In this document: piece by piece, positions 24,836 through 33,485 of the stretch
Numbering within the stretch: the first letter of the stretch is position 1
Layout of the letters: each line of letters opens with the position of its first letter
Assembly: GCF_050313795.1 (NCBI RefSeq)
Contig: NZ_JBNPMC010000006.1
Location: 41,026-105,025 of the forward strand
Direction: 5' to 3'
Length of the DNA stretch: 64,000 bases
Source of the DNA: CAMBRQ01 sp945870325
Lineage (GTDB): Bacteria; Bacillota; Clostridia; Lachnospirales; Lachnospiraceae
Notes under the pieces: generated by a model
What the model was told of the DNA's origin: nothing
Seen by the model: the letters and a program-made list of their open reading frames with translations, nothing else
Database searches by the model: none
Made by a program: the position numbers and the translations under genes

Positions 24836-25816
24836 ATGGAAATCAGAGAGCTTATTGAAAAAATCATTAAGGACATGGAAGGTAACGGCGGCATCAAGAA
24901 TGTGGTATGGGTTGCAGCCGGAGGATCACATGACGGACATTATGCGGCACAGTATTTTATGGATCGGGAGTCTACTATTGTTCGTTCTCAGATGATTACG
25001 AGCAGTGAATTCGTATATGCACCGCCGAAACAAGTAGGTAAGAACTCAATTGTAGTGCTTACTTCTATGAGAGGAACGAAGGAGACGATAGAGGCAGCTA
25101 AGATTGCAAAAGAACTTGGTGCGGTTACCATTAGCCAGTATGTAGATGAATCTGAACTTACAGAAGTTTGCGAGCATAATATACAGTATGGAAGCATATG
25201 GGAAGATGATAAGGATCAAGGCAGGACCAATGCAGGTAATGCACTTCGAATAGCAATGGCAATTGTAGATGTTGTAGAAGGATATGAGAATTATGAGGAT
25301 GCAATGGATGCATTTGCAAAGGTACAGCCGGCTTACGTAAAAGCGAGAAAATATTGTACGCCATTGGCAGAAAAGTGGGCGGAGCAGATGAAGGATGAGG
25401 AATGCATTACCGTTTTGGCAAGTGGTCCCGCATATGGTTCAGGACATATCTTCTCAACCTGTAACATCTTAGAGATGCTTCAGATTCATTCACCGACATT
25501 CAACAGTTGTGATTTCTTCCATGGACCATTTGAAATCACAGATAAGAACCAGGCATTCTTCGTGTTGGTTGCAGATGGGAGAACCAGGAAAGCAGACGAA
25601 AGGGCAATTACATTTATGAATAAATATGCTGGGGATAAAGTATACATATTGGATGCAAAAGAACTGGGATTGGACAATATGAAAGATTCTGTGGCGGAAT
25701 ATTTTAATCATCTTCTTTTTACACCGGTTCTGAATAATGTATATATGAAAGCACTGTCTGAGGCAACGGGCGTAGATTATACAACACGTCGCTATATGTG
25801 GAAAGTGGAATACTAG
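24836..25816 (+). CDS. frlB: SIS-domain fructosamine 6-phosphate deglycase (FrlB-like)
   Basis: A 326-residue protein with two SIS domains, like the isomerase half of glucosamine-6-phosphate synthase. The first sugar-phosphate loop is near residues 25-35 (VAAGGSHDGHYAAQ) and the second near 185-200 (LASGPAYGSGHIFSTCNILEM). FrlB splits fructoselysine 6-phosphate into glucose 6-phosphate and lysine. The kinase, epimerase and importer in the same operon make this the best assignment; another fructosamine amine (for example an alpha-glycated amino acid) is equally possible. Confidence 0.85.
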   Translation: MEIRELIEKIIKDMEGNGGIKNVVWVAAGGSHDGHYAAQYFMDRESTIVRSQMITSSEFVYAPPKQVGKNSIVVLTSMRGTKETIEAAKIAKELGAVTISQYVDESELTEVCEHNIQYGSIWEDDKDQGRTNAGNALRIAMAIVDVVEGYENYEDAMDAFAKVQPAYVKARKYCTPLAEKWAEQMKDEECITVLASGPAYGSGHIFSTCNILEMLQIHSPTFNSCDFFHGPFEITDKNQAFFVLVADGRTRKADERAITFMNKYAGDKVYILDAKELGLDNMKDSVAEYFNHLLFTPVLNNVYMKALSEATGVDYTTRRYMWKVEY

Positions 25817-25836
25817 AATAAAATGGCTGATGTATA

Positions 25837-25885
25837 ACGGGCAGGGGGCAGAACTGCAATATTGCGGGCTCTGTCTCCTGTTGTT
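25837..25885 (+). terminator. Hairpin between frlB and the yesL-like gene
   Basis: CAGGGGGCAGA and TCTGTCTCCTG form an imperfect stem with an inner GCAATATTGC hairpin, followed by TTGTT. It probably reduces read-through into the next gene. Confidence 0.5.
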
Positions 25886-25908
25886 ATAATGATACAGAGG
25901 TGTGGACT

Positions 25909-26535
25909 ATGTTATTGGACAATATTTTTATTCGGACGTTATCCCGGATATTTGATTTTATCTTATTGAATATTTTATGGCTGATTTGTTCCCTGCCAAT
26001 TATCACTATTGGTGCATCTACAACGGCACTATATTCAGTGATGCTGAAAATTGTGGTGAATGAAGAAGGCTATATTATTCGAAGTTTTTTTGATGCGTTT
26101 AGAAAGAATTTTAAGCAGAGTACTGTTATCTGGATGATTCTTGCGGTTATAGGAGTGGTATTGGGGGTTGATTTCATGATTGTACGTACGGCTCCAAAAA
26201 GTGTTGAAAAGATAGGGACCGTGCTGATGGGTGGAGCAATTCTAATTTATGTGATAGAAATTATTTTTGTTTTCCCTCTCATTGCACAGTTTAAGAATAC
26301 AACAATGAACATGATAAAAAATGCAATATTGATTCCGGTGTCGAGGCTTCCATTTATGCTGTTGGTTCTTTTTTTGACAGTAATGTGTGTGATACTTACC
26401 TTGTTAAATCAGACTACGATTATGGTGGGGGCGGTGATCTGGAGCCTGATAGGGGTATCGGTTTTGTCGTTTGCAAATTCTGTACTTATTAGGGTGATGT
26501 TGAAGCCATTTGTGAAAAATGAAGATGGAGAATAA
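25909..26535 (+). CDS. YesL-family (DUF624) membrane protein
   Basis: A 208-residue membrane protein with four or five helices. It begins in the family style LSRIFDFILLNILWLICSLP and contains the GASTTALYSVML motif. YesL proteins often accompany carbohydrate ABC importers and their role is unknown. The ATG at 25909 is six bases after CAGAGGTG. It closes the fructosamine operon. Confidence 0.82.
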   Translation: MLLDNIFIRTLSRIFDFILLNILWLICSLPIITIGASTTALYSVMLKIVVNEEGYIIRSFFDAFRKNFKQSTVIWMILAVIGVVLGVDFMIVRTAPKSVEKIGTVLMGGAILIYVIEIIFVFPLIAQFKNTTMNMIKNAILIPVSRLPFMLLVLFLTVMCVILTLLNQTTIMVGAVIWSLIGVSVLSFANSVLIRVMLKPFVKNEDGE

Positions 26536-26616
26536 AACTGGGAATAGCATAAGTGATTCTATCCGATAGTATATCAACTTTTATGAAAAGGATTTTATAT
26601 TTATAAAGTTTGGAAA

Positions 26617-26670
26617 AATAGTTGACTATATCAACAAGATGATGTATAAATGTTGATGTAGTCAACTATT
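26617..26670 (+). promoter_or_regulatory. Promoter flanked by two MarR operators
   Basis: Two 20-bp arms, 26617-26636 and 26651-26670, are inverted copies with one mismatch. Each contains the pseudo-palindrome GTTGA-N5-TCAAC. A promoter lies across them: TTGACT at 26622-26627 inside the first arm and TATAAA at 26645-26650, 17 bases apart. Binding to either arm would block polymerase. Confidence 0.75.
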
Positions 26671-26692
26671 ATTATTTAGGAGGAAGAAAGAG

Positions 26693-27619
26693 ATGGAACA
26701 TGAAAGAAATATTGATAAAATTACAGAAATACGGGGATTTAACCGGTTTTACACCAATATTCTAGGGTTGTTGGAAAAAGATTTATTCGGTTCGGGATAT
26801 TCTCTTTCTGAAGCAAGGGTGCTTTTTGAAATCAGCAAAACGGAATATTGTACGGCTGCGCAATTGTGTAACATATTAAAAATGGACCGCGGATACATGA
26901 GCCGGATTATCCACAAATTCGAAAAAAATAATCTGATCTGTAGAAAGGAAAGTGAAGAAGACAGTCGTGTAATCAAGATTCAATTGACAGAAAAAGGGGA
27001 TAAACTATTCCACGAACTAAACGAGCGTTCCAACCAGCAAGTTGAAGATATTCTTATGAAATTAAATGAAGAAGAGCAGTTGAATCTCTTGAAATCAATG
27101 GAAGTAGTAAAGCGGTATCTGACAAAGGCTACTGCAAATATTGTAATCCGCCCATATAAAAAGGCAGATGTATCTTATGTGATTGACCGGCAACTGTCCC
27201 CGTATGAAACAGAGCGGCACTTCACATCCGAGGTCTGGAAAACGTATCTCAGACAAGGCGTACTTGAACTTCTGAAAAAGTTTAACCCTCAGAAAGATTG
27301 TATGTTGATTGTAGAATATAATGGGAATCCGGCCGGATGTGTTGCTATCACGCATGCGGAAGAAAGCGTAGCACAATTTCGGTATTTCTTTGTTGAGCCG
27401 GAACTGCGGGGAATCGGTATTGGACGCAGACTTCTTGAAGAAGCCCTTTCGTTTTGTAAAGAAAAAAAATACTCACACATATTTTTATGGACAGTAAGTG
27501 CTCAGGAAACTGCACGGAATCTATACAGGAAGGCTGGATTTGAATTGACAGAAAGCCATGAAAATGATGAATGGGGAGTGCCTGTTCTGGAAGAAAAATG
27601 GGAAAAGGATTTATTATAG
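26693..27619 (+). CDS. MarR-GNAT fusion protein
   Basis: A 308-residue two-domain protein. Residues 1-145 are a MarR winged helix (TAAQLCNILKMDRGYMSRII; EEDSRVIKIQLTEKG). Residues about 148-305 are a GNAT acetyltransferase with the acetyl-CoA pyrophosphate loop ELRGIGIGRRLLEEA. Such fusions are known, but their substrates are not. The paired operators in its own promoter indicate autoregulation. No other gene is in the unit, so its target may be a small molecule or an unlinked gene. Confidence 0.9.
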   Translation: MEHERNIDKITEIRGFNRFYTNILGLLEKDLFGSGYSLSEARVLFEISKTEYCTAAQLCNILKMDRGYMSRIIHKFEKNNLICRKESEEDSRVIKIQLTEKGDKLFHELNERSNQQVEDILMKLNEEEQLNLLKSMEVVKRYLTKATANIVIRPYKKADVSYVIDRQLSPYETERHFTSEVWKTYLRQGVLELLKKFNPQKDCMLIVEYNGNPAGCVAITHAEESVAQFRYFFVEPELRGIGIGRRLLEEALSFCKEKKYSHIFLWTVSAQETARNLYRKAGFELTESHENDEWGVPVLEEKWEKDLL

Positions 27620-27694
27620 TTTTTCATTGAATACGTCCTCCAAATCTGATATGCTTTTACCCATACACCAAAGAAAAGAATTGGAGGAACAAAA

Positions 27695-28477
27695 TTGAGA
27701 ATCAATCGCAAAGAGATTAAGAGACGGGCAAGGCATGTAGTGAAAAGACATTATTTTCTCCTTGTGGCATTATGTTTGGTGGCAGCAGCCATCGGTACAG
27801 AATTTACCGGATCTTTAGATTTCCTGAAAATACCGTCTGGGGAACCTGTTGCGGTGGAGACTGCCAATGCAGTAGTTACTGGTCAGCCGACGATGGGGAG
27901 TGTTATTGTCGAAGCTTTGGATGGCAGATCAGATGAAAGTAAAAAGACGGCAGAAGAACTCCAGAAGCAGGCAATCCGGAATACGGAAGAGCGCTCCGGA
28001 GCAGTGATCCTGGGGAGAAGCCGGGGAGTTCTGGCACATCTGGTAAACGAGATATCATCGGGGGCATTGCTTGCAACGGTGATTACTGCTGTGCAATCAA
28101 TCTTAGGTTCTGTACGGATGACATGGATTGTATTTATTATCCTAAGTGTTTTATTATTTTGTGCTGTTAATTATCTCTTTATCAATATTTATACAGTCAT
28201 TTCCAGGCGGATGTTTCTGGAGAGCCGCATCTATGAGAAAGTACCGGTGCAGCGTCTGGTGTATCTGCTTCGCGTGAAGAAATGGATGAAAGTATCATGG
28301 ACGATGCTGGTAGTCAGATTCTTTCAATTATTGTGGCTGTTTACGATTATTGGAGGAGTGATTAAATATTACGCATACTTTCTTGTGCCATATATTGTGG
28401 CAGAGAATCCGGACATTTCGGCAAAACAGGCAATCCGCTTATCGCAGGATATGATGTGTTTTTCCTGTTTTCTATGA
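27695..28477 (+). pseudogene. DUF975 membrane protein, truncated by a fusion deletion
   Basis: A TTG start eight bases after GGAGG opens a DUF975-family protein: positively charged N-terminus (MRINRKEIKRRARHVVKRHY), a first helix near 22-38, a long extracytoplasmic loop, and the family segment YFLVPYIVAENPDISAKQAI. The normal sequence stops at LSQDMM, after which the DNA continues into a CmpB-type gene in another frame, so the protein ends prematurely at 28477. The last 50 or so family residues are missing. A deletion fusing two neighbouring membrane genes explains this best. Confidence 0.7.
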
Positions 28478-29031
28478 TTGGATGGCTTTGGGAAGTCTGC
28501 CTGAATCTGATTATGGCAGGAGAGTTCGTGAATCGTGGCGTACTGCATGGTCCTTGGCTTCCAATCTATGGGACAGGAGGTATCTTAATCCTGACATTTT
28601 TGAATTATTTCCGTAAGAAGCCGATGATGGAGTGTTGGATGATTGCGGTGTTGTGTGGAAGTGTAGAATATCTGACGGCAGCAACACTGGAATGGCTGCA
28701 TCATGGACAGAAATGGTGGGACTACAGTGGATATTTCCTGAATCTGCAGGGACGTATCTGTGCAGAGGGAATTCTGGTGTTCAGTATTGGCGGCATGGCG
28801 ATTGTCTATCTGGTGGCACCGATGGTGGATAATTTGCTGCAAAGGCTGTCGAAGAAAGCGGCACTTGTGATATGTGTGGCACTTTTGGTAGGCTTTGTGG
28901 CGGATGTGGCGTATTCTGGCGGGAATCCGAATACTGGGAAAGGGATTACAGATTATAGTGTAAAAGTGGAAAATCGTGTGATGGAAGGTATATTTTTCTC
29001 AAAATCAGGCATACTTTTTCTGGGGATATAA
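28453..29031 (+). pseudogene. ABC_trans_CmpB-type membrane protein, 5' truncated
   Basis: From about 28453 one frame reads DVFFLFSMIGWLWEVCLNLI then a GVLHGPWLPIYGTGG motif, typical of the putative ABC-transporter type IV (CmpB, PF06541) family, with about five helices. No ribosome site or natural start is present because the 5' end was lost in the fusion with the DUF975 gene; a GTG at 28456 is the only nearby candidate. The C-terminal tail also seems atypical after KVENRVMEG. Confidence 0.65.
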
Positions 29032-29067
29032 TGAATGATAGATATTCTTAGTGAAAGGAGTATGTAC

Positions 29068-29223
29068 ATGGGCGAGATTAAGACGGACCTTCTCCCTGGG
29101 GTGCTATACGAGGCCAAAAAACGGGCGGAGCAGAAGAAAAGAGAAATGCAGGAAGCAGAACATCAGGCAGAGCATCAAACGAAGAATCAAGCAGAACATT
29201 CACAGGAAAACCGGGCAGAGTAA
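29068..29223 (+). CDS. Small charged protein, 51 aa
   Basis: A GAAAGGAG site precedes the ATG at 29068. The product starts MGEIKTDLLPGVLYEAKKRA and continues as a Lys/Glu/Gln-rich helix with AEH and NQAEH repeats (HQAEHQTKNQAEHSQENRAE). It may be a real small protein or the residue of a longer gene. No family is recognised. It is followed at once by a terminator. Confidence 0.45.
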   Translation: MGEIKTDLLPGVLYEAKKRAEQKKREMQEAEHQAEHQTKNQAEHSQENRAE

Positions 29224-29226
29224 AGG

Positions 29227-29249
29227 AGGACAGCAATTTTGCTGTCCTT
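29227..29249 (+). terminator. Terminator
   Basis: AGGACAGC and GCTGTCCTT arms around AATTTT. The stem also resembles a natural end of the small gene's transcript. Confidence 0.65.
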
Positions 29250-29333
29250 CTTGCTAATAGATGGTATTTTGATTACAATTAAAAACAGGTAGCAAAACAT
29301 AAAAAATCTCTGGAATCTAAATCAAATCTAAAT

Positions 29334-29861
29334 GATATTATGATGCCGCGTTTAGATGGATACAGTGTATGCAAGACTGTACGGGAAAGTTCAGATACGC
29401 CGGTTATTATGCTGACAGCGTTGGATGATGAGGAAGCACAGGTTAAAGCATTCGAATTACAAGTTGATGATTATATCACAAAGCCATTTTCGCTGAAACT
29501 TGTCCTGCTCAGGGTGGAAGCAGTGCTAAGAAGAAGTAAAACGGCAGATACGAAGGGGCAGACAAAAAAGCAGACTGTTATTACATATGGAGAACTCCGG
29601 TTTGAAGTAGAGACTATGCGCGTGTATCGTGGGCAGGATGAGGTTTCTCTGACAAAAATTGAATTTGAACTTTTGAAATTGTTCTTAGAGAATCAGGAAC
29701 GGGTATTCACCAGGGACAATCTGCTGAATCAAGTGTGGGGATATGATTTTGCCGGAGATGAGAAGACGGTCAACATACATATTATGAACCTGCGCCGCAA
29801 ATTAGGCGCCGACTGCATTGAAACGATCAGAGGGGTGGGATATCGTCTTGCAAAAAATTAA
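29334..29861 (+). pseudogene. OmpR-family response regulator lacking the receiver N-terminus
   Basis: The frame begins abruptly at the phosphorylation site (DIMMPRLDGYSVCKTV), so about the first 45 residues, including the acidic pocket and first helices, are missing. Later receiver motifs (PVIMLTALD, DDYITKPF) and the winged-helix DNA-binding domain (GYDFAGDEKTVNIHIMNLRR) are intact. No ribosome site exists before the ATG at 29340. The histidine kinase gene overlaps its end, as in intact two-component operons. I take it as a 5'-deleted gene that could at most yield an unregulated DNA-binding fragment. Confidence 0.75.
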
Positions 29862-31203
29862 AAACAGCCTTTCTGCAAAGGTTTTTCTCTGGGTAATGTC
29901 AGTACTTACCATATGTAGTCTGCTTATTTATGGAATTGTGATGGTCGTGATTCCGCGTCAATATACCGCTTTTTCCAATAGTAGAATTGATATGGCGGCA
30001 GAGGAACTGGAAGCGGAACTGGAACATATAGATTTTCAAAGTGCGAATGATAAGATCTATGAGTTCTGCATGAACAATCATTCGGCGGCCCTTTTGGTAA
30101 CGGGAGAAAATACGGTTAGTTTTGGCGATACCAGCAGCATTTCAGAAAGCGAAAACAGTTTTACCGTATCCATTGTGCTACAGTTTACAGACTGTGAAAC
30201 ACCAAGTTCCCTTACCATTGTTTCTGCTGCTTCAACCACAGATGAACTTAATTCTACATTCCTTCATATGCTGCCGTTCATTTTAATTATTATACTGCTG
30301 ATTTCTACCGTCAGTGCATGGGTATGCAGCAGGGTGATTGTCCGGCCAATACTGGACATCAGCAGCATATCAAAGCGAATGGCACAGATGGATATGACGT
30401 GGCATTGTGATGTAAATCGCTCTGATGAATTGGGGACATTGGCAAATAGCCTTAATATGATGTCTTTAAAACTGACCCAGGCAATGAATCAATTAGAGCA
30501 GGCAAATGAACAGCTCAAAGCAGAGATTGCAGCTGTAAACGTGATTGAAAAACAGCGGCGTGACTTCTTTGCAGCCGCATCTCACGAATTGAAAACGCCG
30601 ATTACGATCCTCAAGGGGCAGATTGAGAGTATGATATTGGAAATTGGCAAATATAAAGATGTAAAGAGCGTTCTGCCGGAGACGTTGCAGGAAGTTGAAA
30701 ATATGGAGCAGCTTGTAAAAGAGATTTTGTCTATTTCACGACTTGAAATGAATGGACTTACAGAGCATTTAGAGCAGATCCGGGTAGATGAATGTCTACG
30801 GGCAGTAATTGCGCAGCTTATGCCTCTGGCACAGGACAAAAAGATGGAGATTCATGATGACATACAGAAGGCTGTAGTATCCGGCAATCGACTCCTGTTT
30901 CAAAAGGCGCTTCATAACATTGTAAGTAATGCAGTCTGCCATTCCCCCAAGAAGAGTGAGATTAAGATTTGTCTGACGGCAGAAAAACTGACTGTACAGA
31001 ATTCGGGAGTCACTTTGCCGGAAGAAGATATTTCCGAGTTGTTTACTCCATTTTATCGGGTGGAGAAGTCCCGGAATAAGATGACCGGCGGAAGTGGATT
31101 GGGATTATATCTGGTAAAAACAATCCTTGATTTACATCACCTTCCATTTTCAATTGCAAATGGTGATCATTGTGTTATTTTTACGATATTCTTAAAAAGA
31201 TAA
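29848..31203 (+). CDS. Sensor histidine kinase
   Basis: A kinase of about 451 residues. Helix 1 spans residues 12-35, followed by an extracytoplasmic loop of about 105 residues, helix 2 at 141-163, a HAMP linker, the H-box SHELKTP with H246, an N-box NIVSNAVCHSP and the G2 motif GGSGLGLYLVK. A TTG start at 29848 overlaps the response regulator's end and has AGAGGGG upstream. The type resembles VanS/antibiotic-sensing kinases that control ABC exporters, and an ABC exporter follows. Its partner regulator is truncated, so signalling may be orphaned. Confidence 0.85.
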   Translation: MQKIKNSLSAKVFLWVMSVLTICSLLIYGIVMVVIPRQYTAFSNSRIDMAAEELEAELEHIDFQSANDKIYEFCMNNHSAALLVTGENTVSFGDTSSISESENSFTVSIVLQFTDCETPSSLTIVSAASTTDELNSTFLHMLPFILIIILLISTVSAWVCSRVIVRPILDISSISKRMAQMDMTWHCDVNRSDELGTLANSLNMMSLKLTQAMNQLEQANEQLKAEIAAVNVIEKQRRDFFAAASHELKTPITILKGQIESMILEIGKYKDVKSVLPETLQEVENMEQLVKEILSISRLEMNGLTEHLEQIRVDECLRAVIAQLMPLAQDKKMEIHDDIQKAVVSGNRLLFQKALHNIVSNAVCHSPKKSEIKICLTAEKLTVQNSGVTLPEEDISELFTPFYRVEKSRNKMTGGSGLGLYLVKTILDLHHLPFSIANGDHCVIFTIFLKR

Positions 31204-31305
31204 ATCAAAATTGCAAAATTAAGTGAAAACTAAATACAAGCAAAATCAAAATAAAACTATCCATTCTTATACTAAAATAAATTAAAAGAAAGGATGGTTT
31301 TTATT

Positions 31306-32799
31306 ATGTCATTATTTTATCGTGCGCTGGCGTATATCACCCGTAAGCGTGGCAGGTCGATCCTTCTATTTCTGCTGCTCCTTGTGATTGCAACATTGGT
31401 ACTTTCCGGTGTTGCCATTAAAGATGCGACGCAGACAGCACAGCTCAATGTGCGGCAGGCGCTTGGCGGTGTATTTACCATGGAGCAGAACACGAGTGAT
31501 TCCAGTAAATGGGAATCGAAAGAAGTCGGCAGCTACGGCACTCAGTCATGGTATACAGGCGAACCTCTTTCAGAAGAAGTTGCAGACACTATTATGGAGA
31601 AGGTAAATGGTATCCGGGGATATAATGCCACTGCTACCAACTATGTGGTTGCCGCAGATTCCGAGGGTAATACATTGGACTTATTGGAATCTGATAGTGA
31701 TGATGGGATGAATGGTCTGCTTGGCAGTTATGGGGATTTCAATTCAACGGTTGCAACTTATGCAAGTACGGATACGGCCTTTGACAGTTACTTTACTGGC
31801 GGATATCTGGAACTGGTGGAGGGCCGTCATGTAACCGCAGAAGATGAAAATGCAGTTATGATCAGCAAAGAACTGGCAGAACTCAATGGTCTGAGTGTGG
31901 GAGACAAACTCCTTCTTCATATGTCTGAATTTAAGGCATCCATGGTTGGTGTGAATCCGGAAGAGACCAGGATGGAAGTAGAGATTGTTGGTCTATTCCA
32001 CGCAACGACGAAAAGTTCCGCAACACTTTCCAACTGGTCGATGGATAATTCCCTCTATACGACTATGAATGTTGTGCGTTATGTACGTCCTGATACGCCG
32101 GATGAAGGGTATGAGAAGATTCATTTCTATGTAGATGATCCTGCGGAACTTGACAGGATTGTGGAACAGGTAAAGGCTCTGCCGGATATTGACCCGACAG
32201 ACTTTATCGTGCAGTGTGACAGTAATAATGTAGATTCGGTCATGAAGCATTTGATGAATATGAATCGTCTGGTATCTGTTTTGATTGTGCTGGTGCTTTT
32301 CGTGGGAGCAGTTATCCTGTATCTGATTCTGTCCGGCAGGATTAAGGAGCGTGTGCACGAAAGTGGTATCCTATTGTCTCTTGGTTTCTCAAAGAAGAAT
32401 ATTATCTGCCAGTATCTGACGGAGATCCTGGTGATAGCGGTATTGGCATTTTCATTGTCAATCTTCACAAGTGGTGCTGTTGCGAACACGATTGGTAATC
32501 AATTACAGGATTATACTATGGATAATATTTCTGCCGGTACCTCCGTTGATGCTTCTGCAGAAAATGGTTCCGGCACTCCAGGTGCCAACGTAGATGGGGC
32601 AACGATTGTAGGTTCTGGTGATTTCGCACCTGAATTTGAGGGACAGGGGAGTCTGACAAAGATTGAAGTGACGATTCAGCCGCTTGTAATTCTCATCTTA
32701 TATGGTGCAGGAATTGTGATCATCTGTTTTTCGGTTGTGATAGCGGCAATGCCTGTGTTGAGAATGAAGCCACGGGAGATACTTGCACAGATGAGTTGA
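31306..32799 (+). CDS. FtsX/MacB-type ABC permease
   Basis: A 497-residue permease. An N-terminal helix (residues 18-38) is followed by a large extracytoplasmic MacB-like domain and three C-terminal helices (from LVSVLIVLVLFVGAVILYLI, with the FtsX motif GILLSLGFSKKNI). A Gly/Ser/Asp-rich insertion precedes the last helix. I take the ATG at 31306, although the GAAAGG site is about 12 bases away; the ATG at 31294 is too close to it. It pairs with the ATPase downstream, probably for peptide-antibiotic export or resistance, controlled by the adjacent kinase. Confidence 0.85.
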   Translation: MSLFYRALAYITRKRGRSILLFLLLLVIATLVLSGVAIKDATQTAQLNVRQALGGVFTMEQNTSDSSKWESKEVGSYGTQSWYTGEPLSEEVADTIMEKVNGIRGYNATATNYVVAADSEGNTLDLLESDSDDGMNGLLGSYGDFNSTVATYASTDTAFDSYFTGGYLELVEGRHVTAEDENAVMISKELAELNGLSVGDKLLLHMSEFKASMVGVNPEETRMEVEIVGLFHATTKSSATLSNWSMDNSLYTTMNVVRYVRPDTPDEGYEKIHFYVDDPAELDRIVEQVKALPDIDPTDFIVQCDSNNVDSVMKHLMNMNRLVSVLIVLVLFVGAVILYLILSGRIKERVHESGILLSLGFSKKNIICQYLTEILVIAVLAFSLSIFTSGAVANTIGNQLQDYTMDNISAGTSVDASAENGSGTPGANVDGATIVGSGDFAPEFEGQGSLTKIEVTIQPLVILILYGAGIVIICFSVVIAAMPVLRMKPREILAQMS

Positions 32800-32810
32800 T
32801 GGAGGTATAT

Positions 32811-33437
32811 ATGAACAGACTGGAAATATGTAAAATGAGTTACTCTTATGACAATAAGCGATATGTGTTAAAGAACGTAGATTCTCAATTAGAAGCAGGG
32901 AAAATGTATGCAATCCTTGGTCCGTCCGGCTGTGGAAAGACGACACTGCTTTCCTTACTTGGCGGTCTGGATAGTCCGACGGAGGGGCAGATTCTTTACA
33001 ACGGACAAGATATTGGGAAATTGGGGCTTGCCGACCACAGAAGGAACCATGTTGCATTTGTTTTTCAAAGTTACAACCTGATTGATTATCTGACACCGAA
33101 GGAAAATGTTGCCTTGACTTCTAAGTTGCCGCCGCTTCCTATTCTTAGGCGTGTCGGACTTAATGAGGAAGAAAGCAGGCGAAATGTATTGAAACTTTCC
33201 GGAGGGCAGCAGCAACGCGTGGCGATTGCCCGGGCTTTGGCTTCTGACGCAGATGTGATTCTCGCTGATGAGCCGACAGGCAATCTTGATGAAGATACAG
33301 CAGCAGAGATTACGGGAATCTTGAAAGAGTGTGCACATCTGATGAACAAATGCGTCGTTATCGTAACGCATTCGAATGATCTGGCAAAACAGGCTGATGT
33401 GGTATTCCGATTGAAGAAAGGGGAGTTACGAGAATGA
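32811..33437 (+). CDS. ABC transporter ATPase (MacB/LolD type)
   Basis: A 208-residue ATPase with Walker A GPSGCGKTT near residues 37-45, Q-loop VFQSYNLI, signature LSGGQQQRVAIARAL, Walker B VILADEPTGNLD and switch histidine VTHSN. It is slightly shorter than family members in the helical region before the signature. GGAGG precedes the ATG, which lies 11 bases after the permease stop. It powers the FtsX-type permease. Confidence 0.9.
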   Translation: MNRLEICKMSYSYDNKRYVLKNVDSQLEAGKMYAILGPSGCGKTTLLSLLGGLDSPTEGQILYNGQDIGKLGLADHRRNHVAFVFQSYNLIDYLTPKENVALTSKLPPLPILRRVGLNEEESRRNVLKLSGGQQQRVAIARALASDADVILADEPTGNLDEDTAAEITGILKECAHLMNKCVVIVTHSNDLAKQADVVFRLKKGELRE

Positions 33438-33462
33438 GGGAGCTGCTATTAGCAACTCCCTC
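33436..33462. terminator. Bidirectional hairpin between convergent genes
   Basis: GAGGGAG and CTCCCTC arms with an inner TGCT/AGCA extension. It overlaps the ATPase stop and lies just after the end of the convergent peptidase gene. Confidence 0.65.
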
Positions 33463-33485
33463 AGGTATGCATATTATTTACATTA

